From positions 1 to 13,556 of the forward strand of contig CAZOOT010000094.1 of assembly GCA_964581455.1 (NCBI GenBank): a DNA stretch of 13,556 nt, written 5' to 3'. Position 1 is the stretch's first letter, and each line of letters opens with the position of its first letter. This document shows, in pieces, positions 1 to 6,014 of the stretch. The notes under the pieces were generated by a model that was given only the letters and a program-made list of their open reading frames with translations, made no database searches and was not told where the DNA came from. The stretch is from VBAS01 sp964581455 (GTDB lineage Bacteria > Bacteroidota > Bacteroidia > Chitinophagales > Chitinophagaceae). The position numbers and the translations under genes are program-made.

Positions 1-93
1 ATTTGTTTCGTGATGCATCATTTGTAGCTCAATAGAATTCCTAAACGTACAAGAGTGCGACGCAACGGAAGCTTAATAGTAGTAATGCAGCTT

Positions 94-173
94 GGCCCCT
101 ATCTCCTTCTCTTTCCCCAACAGGGAAAGAGCGGAGCTTCATTACAAAGTCAAACTTCTTGTTCTTCCACATC
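94..173. repeat. Direct repeat copy 1 with hairpin core
   Basis: The first 27 bases (94-120) are identical to 195-221, and the similarity continues with scattered mismatches to about 173 (ending in CTTCCACATC in both copies). The core 109-131 is a hairpin: CTCTTTCCC (109-117) pairs with GGGAAAGAG (123-131) around a 5-nt loop. Flanking bases 82-93 (GTAATGCAGCTT) are nearly complementary to about 135-146 (AGCTTCATTAC), so a larger interrupted stem encloses the core. This is the architecture of a REP-like palindromic element. No transposase is nearby. Confidence 0.8.
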
Positions 174-194
174 AACATCATTGCATATCCAAAC

Positions 195-274
195 GGCCCC
201 TATCTCCTTCTCTTTCCCCAAAGGGAAAAGAGCGGTGCTGCAGTACAATTCCAAACTTTATATCTTCCACATCG
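195..274. repeat. Direct repeat copy 2 with hairpin core
   Basis: Second copy of the element at 94-173, displaced by 101 bp. The hairpin core is CTCTTTCCC (210-218) against GGGAAAAGAG (223-232), with one extra A that would bulge. The enclosing complementary flanks of copy 1 are poorly kept here, so this copy looks more degraded. The 3' half is clearly diverged but the end motif CTTCCACATC (265-274) is retained. Confidence 0.8.
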
Positions 275-349
275 TCTTCAGTTCTTTACTCATCATTTAT
301 CAACCACCCCGATTGTAATCGAAGTTTCCGACAGGCGAGGGCTGTGTGC

Positions 350-391
350 AGATGGCCTTCCCCGTTGGGGAAGGTCGGGAAGGGGCCGGGC
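350..391. repeat. Inverted, diverged copy of the hairpin repeat
   Basis: CCTTCCCC (356-363) pairs with GGGGAAGG (367-374) around a GTT loop, giving an 8-bp perfect stem. It is followed by GGGAAGGGGCC (377-387). The layout 'stem, GTTGGGGAA, spacer, AGGGGCC' matches the reverse complement of the copies at 94 and 195, so I read it as a third member in opposite orientation. It lies just beyond the preA stop codon. A terminator is possible by position, but there is no T-run on the transcribed side. Confidence 0.6.
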
Positions 392-392
392 A

Positions 393-1661
393 TTAGTGAT
401 CATTCAACGGCAAACCCCTCTTCTGAAACTCTATCCAATTCAAATACTCCGGCGCTACACGGTGTTCTTCCATCGTAATACAATTATCAACCGGGCAAAC
501 GAGCTTGCAGAGATTGCAGCCGACACATTCCTGTTCTTTTACCGTATAGGTGTTGTAAGGTTTGCCGTACTCAAGATTGATGGACTGGTGTGATGCATCT
601 TCACAGGCGATATAGCAAAGACCGCAATGGATACATTTATCCTGGTTGATCTTTGCAATGATATGATAATTGATATCGAGGTCTTCCCAATGGGTGATCT
701 TCTCCACTGACTTGCCGATAAAATCATCCAGCTTTGCAAATCCTTTTTCATCCATCCAGTTGTTCATGCCTTCGCAGAGATCTTCAATAATGCGGAAGCC
801 ATATTTCATAACAGCCGTACACACCTGCACATTGCTGGCGCCAAGCAACATAAACTCCACCGCATCTTTCCATGTGCTGACGCCGCCGATACCGGAGATG
901 GGAACTTTATTCGTCACCTCATCCTGCGCAATGGTGGTGAGAAATTTTAATGCAATGGGTTTTACTGCCGGTCCGCAATAACCACCAAAAACAGATTTGC
1001 CCGCTACATTGGGATTGGGCACAAGAGTATCGAGGTCAATACCTGTCACCGACTGAATGGTATTGATGAGTGACAAGGCATTGGATCCTGCTTTCACCAC
1101 TGATCTTCCTGTTGGTACAACTGAATGAACATTGGGAGTGAGTTTGGTGATGACGGGTATCGTTGCTTTTTCCATCACCCATTCTACGACCATGCAGGCA
1201 ATTTCCGGATCCTGTCCCACGGCTGCACCCATGCCTCTTTCCGTCATCCCATGCGGACAACCAAAATTTAATTCGATTCCATGTGCCCCGGTGTCTTCTG
1301 TTTTTTTAATGAGTTCGTGCCAGCTTTTTTTATCGTTGTCGGCCATCAGCGAAACAATCATGGCCCGGTCGGGATATTCTTTTACGATCTCTGTGATCTC
1401 TTTCAGGTTCAGGTCGAGTGGCCGGTCGCTGATGAGTTCAATATTATTGAAGCCCATCACTCTTGTGCCATTATAATCCATTGCTGAATAACGGGAGGAA
1501 ACATTTTTTACCTGGGAGCCCAGTGTCTTCCAAACCACACCACCCCAGCCGGCATCGAGGGCCCGCTTCACATTGTATTTTTTATCTGTGGGCGGGGCAC
1601 TGGCAAGCCAGAAAGGGTTGGGAGATTTTATACCGAGGAAGTTTGATTCTATGTTTGCCAT
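393..1661 (-). CDS. preA: NAD-dependent dihydropyrimidine dehydrogenase subunit PreA
   Basis: Catalytic subunit of the PreTA dihydropyrimidine dehydrogenase, which reduces uracil or thymine to the 5,6-dihydro form in the cytoplasm. The protein has 422 residues, close to the roughly 411 of E. coli PreA. Residues 1-310 form the FMN-binding TIM barrel of the dihydroorotate/dihydropyrimidine dehydrogenase family. The motif NFGCPHG places the catalytic acid at Cys135, and 'ITKLTPN' (171-177) and 'SGIGGV' (256-261) are typical FMN-site strands. The C-terminus is a two-cluster ferredoxin domain: Cys343/346/349/353 and Cys379/382/385/389. It follows preT by 101 bp, the same gene order as in E. coli, and is the last gene of the cluster. 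No Shine-Dalgarno sequence is evident; the leader is a heptamer array. By eye it is somewhat richer in GC than most of its neighbours. Confidence 0.96.
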   Translation of the reverse strand: MANIESNFLGIKSPNPFWLASAPPTDKKYNVKRALDAGWGGVVWKTLGSQVKNVSSRYSAMDYNGTRVMGFNNIELISDRPLDLNLKEITEIVKEYPDRAMIVSLMADNDKKSWHELIKKTEDTGAHGIELNFGCPHGMTERGMGAAVGQDPEIACMVVEWVMEKATIPVITKLTPNVHSVVPTGRSVVKAGSNALSLINTIQSVTGIDLDTLVPNPNVAGKSVFGGYCGPAVKPIALKFLTTIAQDEVTNKVPISGIGGVSTWKDAVEFMLLGASNVQVCTAVMKYGFRIIEDLCEGMNNWMDEKGFAKLDDFIGKSVEKITHWEDLDINYHIIAKINQDKCIHCGLCYIACEDASHQSINLEYGKPYNTYTVKEQECVGCNLCKLVCPVDNCITMEEHRVAPEYLNWIEFQKRGLPLNDH

Positions 1662-1674
1662 GAGCTTGTTTTTT

Positions 1675-1770
1675 GGGTTTAGAGTTAAGAGTTTAGAGTG
1701 TAGAGTTTTGGCGTGAAAGTTTTAACAATAGTTCACATACTCATAATTCTAAACTCTTAACTCTAAACTT
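1675..1770. repeat. Inverted pair of GAGTTTA heptamer arrays, preT-preA gap
   Basis: Five 7-bp units face forward at 1675-1709 and five face backward at 1736-1770, all variants of GAGTTTA in strict 7-bp phase. Bases 1677-1695 are the exact reverse complement of 1750-1768, a perfect 19-bp stem with a 54-nt loop. The order of unit variants (xxGTTTA, GAGTTAA, GAGTTTA) is the same in both arms. The outermost unit on the right supplies the preT stop codon (TAG, 1763-1765). The left arm ends 13 nt before the preA start codon. The pair therefore fills the whole intercistronic gap and would form an RNA hairpin between the two cistrons. Confidence 0.9.
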
Positions 1771-3100
1771 TTAGAAATTTTAAAATTGCCGCTGCTCCAT
1801 CCTTTCCCGCCTGCACCGCATCCACCACTTCTTTTCCTCCATTCACTGCATCACCACCGGCGAAGACTCCTTTAATATTCGTTGCACAACTTTCATCTAT
1901 ACTTATTTTCCCTTTAGAATTTTCTATTTTGTATTTCTTAATAATTTTTTCAAATGGTACTTGTCCTGCTGCCTTGATCACCATATCCACTTCAATGCTA
2001 AAAGTTTCACCGGTATCAACAGGACTTCTTCTTCCACTTGCATCCGGCTCACCGAGTTTCATCACACTACAAACCAGGCTTTTCACTTTTGACTTTTGAC
2101 TTTTGATTTTCAACGGTGACGCCAGCCAGATAATTTTACATCCATCTTTCTTCGCAATGTCCAGTTCAAATTCTGTACAGGGCATTTCTTCCTGTGTACG
2201 GCGATAGATCATGGTGACTTCTTTAGCACCCAATCGTTTTGCCTGTGTGGCGGCATCAATGGCGGTCATGCCCATGCCGATCACGACCACTTTATCACCC
2301 ACCGGAACAGAAGGATATCCTTTATCACGGATATCATAAATAAACTGAATGGCATCCACTACGCCTTCCAGTTTTTCCCCGGGTATATCCAGTTGCCTGG
2401 CCACACCCACACCGATGCCAAGATAAACCGCATCATAATTTTTTTTCAACTGACCCAGTGTAATATCTATTCCCAGTTCCTGTTTGTATTTTATTTCTAT
2501 ACCGCCAATAGATGTGATATAATTCACTTCATCTTCGCAAAACTGCGGCGAGACTTTATAGGCTGCAATTCCATAAGTCATGAGTCCGCCGCCTTTCTCT
2601 TCCTTCTCATAAATCGTTACATCTATTCCTTCCCTGGATAAAACATGAGCACAACTTAAACCTGCCGGACCAGCACCTACAATGGCAACTTTTTTCCCGA
2701 CAGAAGGTTTGCGTTCGAACAATTGCCAGTTTTTTTCCAATGCTATTTCCGTAGAGTAACGCTGCAATCTTGCTATCTGGATGGGTTCTTCTTCCAGTAA
2801 ATTAAAGACACAGGAACCTTCACAAAGTTTTTCTACGGGACAAACTTTGGCACAGCCTGCACCCATGATATTGGAAGAAAAAATAGTATGAGCCGATCCT
2901 TTTATATTTTCTGACGCAATTTGTTTTATGAATTTAGGAACATCAATACTGGTTGGACAACTTTTGGTACAGGGTGCATCATAACAAAACAAACAACGGT
3001 TGGCTTCCACCAGTGCAGAGGTATAAGAATCAAACGGCGGATGGATGTCGGCGAAGTTTGCCTCATATTGTTCTTCTTTAAGTCTGTTACTTTTTATCAT
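1763..3100 (-). CDS. preT: NAD-dependent dihydropyrimidine dehydrogenase subunit PreT
   Basis: Electron-input subunit of PreTA: it takes hydride from NAD(P)H on FAD and passes electrons through Fe-S clusters to PreA. The protein has 445 residues; E. coli PreT has about 412. The N-terminal GltD-like Fe-S domain carries Cys36/39/44/48 and Cys83/87/93/97. The FAD-binding GAGPAG motif is at 142-147, the NAD(P) Rossmann motif GMGMTAIDAA at 275-284, and the C-terminal FAD motif GVFAGGDAVNGG at 411-422. Residues 331-341 (KIKSQKSKVKS) are encoded by a CAAAAGT heptamer tract in a loop before the conserved LGEPDASGRR segment; the frame stays open through the conserved C-terminus, so the gene appears intact. 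The last codons (GTT TAG) are made from the heptamer array that follows. It precedes preA in the same direction. Confidence 0.96.
   Translation of the reverse strand: MIKSNRLKEEQYEANFADIHPPFDSYTSALVEANRCLFCYDAPCTKSCPTSIDVPKFIKQIASENIKGSAHTIFSSNIMGAGCAKVCPVEKLCEGSCVFNLLEEEPIQIARLQRYSTEIALEKNWQLFERKPSVGKKVAIVGAGPAGLSCAHVLSREGIDVTIYEKEEKGGGLMTYGIAAYKVSPQFCEDEVNYITSIGGIEIKYKQELGIDITLGQLKKNYDAVYLGIGVGVARQLDIPGEKLEGVVDAIQFIYDIRDKGYPSVPVGDKVVVIGMGMTAIDAATQAKRLGAKEVTMIYRRTQEEMPCTEFELDIAKKDGCKIIWLASPLKIKSQKSKVKSLVCSVMKLGEPDASGRRSPVDTGETFSIEVDMVIKAAGQVPFEKIIKKYKIENSKGKISIDESCATNIKGVFAGGDAVNGGKEVVDAVQAGKDGAAAILKFLKV
2080..2110 (-). repeat. In-frame CAAAAGT heptamer tract inside preT
   Basis: On the coding strand three consecutive CAAAAGT units (7-bp period) are flanked by AAAAT on the 5' side and GAAAA on the 3' side. 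Three units make 21 nt, or seven codons, so the tract keeps the frame. It encodes the lysine/serine-rich stretch around residues 331-341, between the strand ending IIWLASPL and the strand beginning LVCSVMKLGEP. In the GltD/PreT fold this is a surface hairpin loop, so expansion there is likely to be tolerated. The unit differs in sequence from the intergenic GAGTTTA family but has the same length. Confidence 0.8.
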
Positions 3101-3105
3101 TTCGA

Positions 3106-3241
3106 TAGTTTAGAGTTATGAGTTCAGAGTTTAGAGTTGCTTTCAAGAATTCTGAACTTTCCTCACAATTTTTGAAGTTTACAGTTTGAAGTTTGAGTCA
3201 GAATAAAATACTCTCAACTCTTAATTCTAAACTCTAAACTA
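3106..3241. repeat. Inverted pair of GAGTTTA heptamer arrays, nitrilase-preT gap
   Basis: Five forward units (3106-3140, beginning TAGTTTA) face five reverse units (3207-3241, also beginning TAGTTTA on the minus strand). The outer 12 bases (3106-3117 and 3230-3241) are perfectly complementary; the inner units match only partly. The right arm's first TAG is the stop codon of the nitrilase gene. The left arm ends 5 nt from the preT start codon. The 17 bases TTCGATAGTTTAGAGTT (plus, 3101-3117) recur on the minus strand at the end of hydA (4569-4553), so the shared sequence extends past the heptamers. Confidence 0.88.
3171..3198 (+). repeat. Short TTTGAAG heptamer run within the nitrilase-preT gap
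   Basis: Four units in 7-bp phase: TTTGAAG (3171), TTTACAG (3178), TTTGAAG (3185) and TTTGAGT (3192). It lies in the loop between the two arms of the GAGTTTA pair and has a different consensus. This is a small tract and could be chance in AT-rich DNA, but its period matches the surrounding arrays. Confidence 0.6.
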
Positions 3242-4105
3242 CAACTCAACAAGTTTACCGTATGTCTCAGGACGGCGATCACGGAAGAACTGCCACACAC
3301 TTCTCACTTCTTCAATCATATCCAGATCAAAATCGGCTACGAGTAATTCATCTTTGTCTTCACTGGCCTGTGCAAATATTTGTCCGCGGGGATCCACAAA
3401 ATAACTGCTGCCATAAAACTTACCTACATTCCATGGAGCTTCGGTACCCACTCGGTTGATACAACCCATGAAATAACCATTCGCTGCTGCATGAGCAGGC
3501 TGTTCCAGTTTCCATAAATATTGTGAAAGTCCTGCTACTGTTGCAGAAGGATTATAAACGATCTCTGCACCATTCAAACCCAATATTCTTGCACCATCAG
3601 GAAAATGACGGTCGTAGCAGATATACACTCCCACTTTTGCATAACGGGTTTGAAAAACAGGATAACCCATATTCCCGGGCTTGAAGAAAAATTTTTCCCA
3701 GAATCCGGAGGTATGCGGAATATGATTCTTGCGATACTTGCCGAGATAAGTTCCGTCGGCATCAATTACGGCAGCCGTATTATATAAAACACCTGCCTGT
3801 TCTTTTTCATAAACGGGTACAATGATGACCATGTTGTATTTTTTTGCATTAGCCTGCATCTGCTCCACCGTCGGGCCGGGAACGGTTTCTGCACTTTCGT
3901 ACCATTTCTTATCCTGCCCGGGACAGAAATAAGGTGTATTGAATATTTCCTGAAGGCAGAGGATCTGCACTCCTTTTTTTCCGGCTTCTTCAATGAGTGG
4001 AATGTGTTTATCCACCATGGCTTTTTTAATTTCTTCAATGGTTCCTTCGCCTTCTGTTTTTGGAAGGCTCATTTGAATTAATCCTGATTTGATTATTCTG
4101 GGCAT
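3239..4105 (-). CDS. Beta-ureidopropionase-like nitrilase-superfamily amidohydrolase
   Basis: Predicted to hydrolyse N-carbamoyl-beta-alanine (or N-carbamoyl-beta-aminoisobutyrate) to the beta-amino acid, CO2 and ammonia, the third step of reductive pyrimidine breakdown. The protein has 288 residues, full length for the carbon-nitrogen hydrolase fold. The catalytic triad is visible as Glu53 (LQEIF), Lys126 (RKNHIP) and Cys163 (YICYDRHFP). The segment HTSGFWEKFFFKPGN (131-145) is typical of the beta-ureidopropionase/N-carbamoylputrescine amidase branch. Sequence alone does not separate those two activities well; the adjacent dihydropyrimidinase and PreTA favour the pyrimidine role. The stop codon TAG is the first trinucleotide of a heptamer array, and the start codon lies 6 nt from another array, leaving no room for a conventional ribosome binding site. 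Confidence 0.88.
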   Translation of the reverse strand: MPRIIKSGLIQMSLPKTEGEGTIEEIKKAMVDKHIPLIEEAGKKGVQILCLQEIFNTPYFCPGQDKKWYESAETVPGPTVEQMQANAKKYNMVIIVPVYEKEQAGVLYNTAAVIDADGTYLGKYRKNHIPHTSGFWEKFFFKPGNMGYPVFQTRYAKVGVYICYDRHFPDGARILGLNGAEIVYNPSATVAGLSQYLWKLEQPAHAAANGYFMGCINRVGTEAPWNVGKFYGSSYFVDPRGQIFAQASEDKDELLVADFDLDMIEEVRSVWQFFRDRRPETYGKLVEL

Positions 4106-4111
4106 GAAGTT

Positions 4112-4160
4112 CAGTTTAGAGTTTAGAGTTAAGAGTTATGAATTAAGAGTTATGAGTTTT
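4112..4160 (+). repeat. Forward GAGTTTA heptamer array, left flank of the four-helix-bundle gene
   Basis: Seven contiguous 7-bp units from CAGTTTA (4112) to GAGTTTT (4154-4160). The minus-strand stop codon (TAA, 4143-4145) and last residues of the four-helix-bundle gene lie inside it. Its outer bases 4113-4125 are perfectly complementary (13 bp) to 4551-4563 in the array at the other end of that gene, so the two act as terminal inverted repeats of the gene. It also forms the leader of the nitrilase gene, whose ATG ends 6 nt away. Confidence 0.9.
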
Positions 4161-4538
4161 TTTGTCGAAATATCTTTCTTTGGTTGTGATGATAATACTT
4201 GATAACATTCTTATAATCTCTTCGCATTTTGTATTTAAGAATTCAAAATCTTTCAGACTCATATACTCACTGTCTTTAAGCAATTTTAGCCAATAATTTG
4301 TTTCCCTTGCTTCTTTTAGAGCAATACTCAATTTATGAACAAAATCACGTTTTGACTGTCCTGATAATGCTTCATTGATATTAGCTCCGATAGAAGTGCC
4401 TGAACGCAGTAATTGCTTTGACATCACATATTCCTTTTTTTCATTTACGAGTTGTTTATATGTTTTTATTATCTCCAGTGCAAAAGCATAGGCCTTATCC
4501 GCAATAATACTTTCACTCCTGATTTTCTCTACACTCAT
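4143..4538 (-). CDS. Four-helix-bundle protein of the 23S rRNA-intervening-sequence family
   Basis: A small 131-residue helical protein. The signature LLRSGTSIGANINEA (43-57) and the later ALKEARETNYWLKLL (73-87) are characteristic of the four-helix-bundle family first seen encoded in 23S rRNA intervening sequences and structurally related to the Avd protein of diversity-generating retroelements. Its molecular function is not established; nucleic-acid binding is often suggested. Here it sits between hydA and the nitrilase gene, with no metabolic link to either. Its start codon lies within one heptamer array (MSVE is encoded by array-like DNA) and its C-terminal THNS plus stop lie in the opposite one, so the reading frame spans from array to array. 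No Shine-Dalgarno sequence is visible. An internal start is possible, but the helix beginning near residue 12 favours the given one. Confidence 0.88.
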   Translation of the reverse strand: MSVEKIRSESIIADKAYAFALEIIKTYKQLVNEKKEYVMSKQLLRSGTSIGANINEALSGQSKRDFVHKLSIALKEARETNYWLKLLKDSEYMSLKDFEFLNTKCEEIIRMLSSIIITTKERYFDKKTHNS

Positions 4539-4564
4539 AACTATAAACTTTAAACTCTAAACTA
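4530..4564 (-). repeat. Reverse GAGTTTA heptamer array, right flank of the four-helix-bundle gene
   Basis: Five units on the minus strand, TAGTTTA (4564-4558) through GAGTGTA (4536-4530). The hydA stop codon (TAG, 4559-4557) and the four-helix-bundle start codon (ATG, 4538-4536) both lie within it. The variant GAGTGTA followed by GAG recurs in the left arm of the preT-preA gap (1696-1705). Confidence 0.88.
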
Positions 4565-5939
4565 TCGAAGAGACTTTATTCCGCTTTATAAACTTCCCGT
4601 AACCTTTCTCAAGTAAACATTTATTTTCTTCAATTGCAACTTGTCCTCTGAGTAAAACTGTTTTTACTTTTCCCGTCAATTCCCAGCCTTCATAAGCAGA
4701 GTAATCCACATTCATATGATGAGTGGAAGCTGAGATTGAATGTTTTTCATTTGGATCAAAGATGACAATGTCTGCATCACTGCCAACAGCAATGGTTCCT
4801 TTTTGAGGGAACATGCCAAAGATCTTGGCCGCATTGGTAGAACTAACTTCCACATATTTATTTAAAGTGATCCTGTTTTTGCCAACACCTTCACTGAATA
4901 AAAGTTCCATCCGGTTTTCAATGGCAGGATGGCCATTTGGAATTTTTGAAAAATCATCTTTGCCCAGCAATTTCTTTTCCCAGTTAAACGGACAATGATC
5001 GGTTGCTACTACTTCTACCAATCCCTGATTGATGCCTGCCCATAAAGTATCCTGGTCTTTCTTTTGCCGCAATGGCGGACTCATCACCCATTTGGCCCCT
5101 TCAAAATCTTTTTCATACAAGCTTGCATCAAGCAATAAATATTGTATACAGGTTTCTACAAATACTTTCTGATTTCGTTTTGTGGCATTCCTCACTGCAT
5201 TCAAAGCCCCTTCGCAGGTAAGATGAACTATATAACCCGGACATCCTGTATAGTTGGCCATATCTGCAAAGCGGCCGCTGGCTTCTGCTTCTGTTACTTC
5301 AGGTTGTGACAGATAATGATAAAGTGGCGAAAGTTTTCCTTCTGATTTATGTTTGGCTATTAAAGAATCAATCATGTCGCCATTGGTAGCATGTACATTG
5401 ATCAGGCCGCCATGTTTTTTTACTTCGGCCATCAGTTCCACCATCTGCCGGTCATCAATCATAAACACACCTTTATATGCCATGAATGTTTTAAAAGAGG
5501 TGATGCCTTCCTTTTCTATGAATCCCTGAATTTCTTTTTTTGTATGTTCATTAAAATCGGTGACTGCCATATGAAAACTGTAATCACCTACACAATTGTC
5601 ATTACTTCTTCCTTTCCATTCATCCAAAGCGGCCTGTAATGATTTACCCTGGGTTTGTAAAACAAAATCAATGACCATCGTTGTGCCGCCGAATAATGCT
5701 GCTCTTGTTCCTGTTTCATAATTATCGGAAGAGAAGGCTCCCATAAAAGGCATTTCCAAATGCACATGCGGATCAATTCCACCGGGAAAAACAAGTTTTC
5801 CTGCTGCATCAATTTCTTTATCCGCTTTTACTGAAAGATTTTTTCCAATCGTCTTCACCACTTCGCCTTCAATAAAAATATCAGCCATGGAATCCGAATC
5901 CGCTGTGATCACTCTTCCGTTTTTTATTAAAATCGACAT
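4557..5939 (-). CDS. hydA: Dihydropyrimidinase (D-hydantoinase family)
   Basis: Opens the ring of 5,6-dihydrouracil or dihydrothymine to the N-carbamoyl beta-amino acid, the second step of the pathway. The 460 residues match the usual length of the cyclic amidohydrolase family. Metal ligands are visible: His58 and His60 (DPHVH), the lysine expected to be carbamylated, Lys150 (SFKTFMAYKG), His183, His239 and Asp314 (ATDHCPF). Tyr155 corresponds to the substrate-binding tyrosine. One oddity: after His183 the usual HAENGD reads HATNGD, with Thr185 in place of a highly conserved Glu. The gene sits directly downstream of the transporter gene, and its stop codon is formed by GTT TAG of a heptamer array. 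Hydantoinase activity cannot be excluded, but the neighbours indicate pyrimidine catabolism. Confidence 0.95.
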   Translation of the reverse strand: MSILIKNGRVITADSDSMADIFIEGEVVKTIGKNLSVKADKEIDAAGKLVFPGGIDPHVHLEMPFMGAFSSDNYETGTRAALFGGTTMVIDFVLQTQGKSLQAALDEWKGRSNDNCVGDYSFHMAVTDFNEHTKKEIQGFIEKEGITSFKTFMAYKGVFMIDDRQMVELMAEVKKHGGLINVHATNGDMIDSLIAKHKSEGKLSPLYHYLSQPEVTEAEASGRFADMANYTGCPGYIVHLTCEGALNAVRNATKRNQKVFVETCIQYLLLDASLYEKDFEGAKWVMSPPLRQKKDQDTLWAGINQGLVEVVATDHCPFNWEKKLLGKDDFSKIPNGHPAIENRMELLFSEGVGKNRITLNKYVEVSSTNAAKIFGMFPQKGTIAVGSDADIVIFDPNEKHSISASTHHMNVDYSAYEGWELTGKVKTVLLRGQVAIEENKCLLEKGYGKFIKRNKVSSIV

Positions 5940-5944
5940 ATGCT

Positions 5945-6014
5945 GAGTTTAGAGTTATGAGTTATGAGTTATGAGTTATGAATTTAGAGTTTAGAGTTTA
6001 GAGTTTAATATTTA
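5945..6014 (+). repeat. GAGTTTA/GAGTTAT heptamer array, transporter-hydA gap
   Basis: Nine near-perfect 7-bp units run without interruption from 5945 to 6007: one GAGTTTA, four GAGTTAT, one GAATTTA and three GAGTTTA. A degenerate tenth (ATATTTA) contains the transporter's stop codon (6012-6014). It fills essentially the whole gap; the hydA ATG ends 5 nt before it. It is the longest and cleanest array in the window and, unlike the others, has no inverted partner. Confidence 0.93.

Larger units (their letters stand above)
1..392. other. Non-coding, repeat-rich region downstream of preA
   Basis: I see no supportable gene here. The overlapping plus-strand reading frames run through repeated DNA, resemble no protein family and are rich in Ser, Pro and Phe, as expected from translating C/T-rich repeats. 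A perfect 10-bp palindrome (TGATGCATCA) sits at 11-20. From about 82 to 391 the region consists largely of hairpin-bearing repeat copies, listed separately. The preA transcript would run into this region, so its hairpins could protect or end that message, but no U-rich run follows them on the minus strand. Confidence 0.75.

Noticed and set aside
350..391. Intrinsic terminator for the preA operon
   Set aside because: The stem is strong, but on the transcribed (minus) side no U-run follows it; kept only as a repeat.
55..593. Three overlapping plus-strand reading frames of 87-144 codons near the left end
   Set aside because: They translate the direct repeats and run antisense into preA; they overlap one another in different frames and resemble no protein family.
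2080..2110. Frameshift or sequencing error in preT
   Set aside because: The frame stays open, and conserved motifs on both sides (EEMPCTEFE upstream; LGEPDASGRR, AGGDAVNGG downstream) are all in the same frame.
4143..4538. Part of a 23S rRNA gene or a diversity-generating retroelement
   Set aside because: No rRNA sequence surrounds the four-helix-bundle gene, and no reverse transcriptase, template repeat or variable repeat is present.
5945..6007. CRISPR array
   Set aside because: Units are 7 bp and directly adjacent, with no unique spacers and no cas genes.
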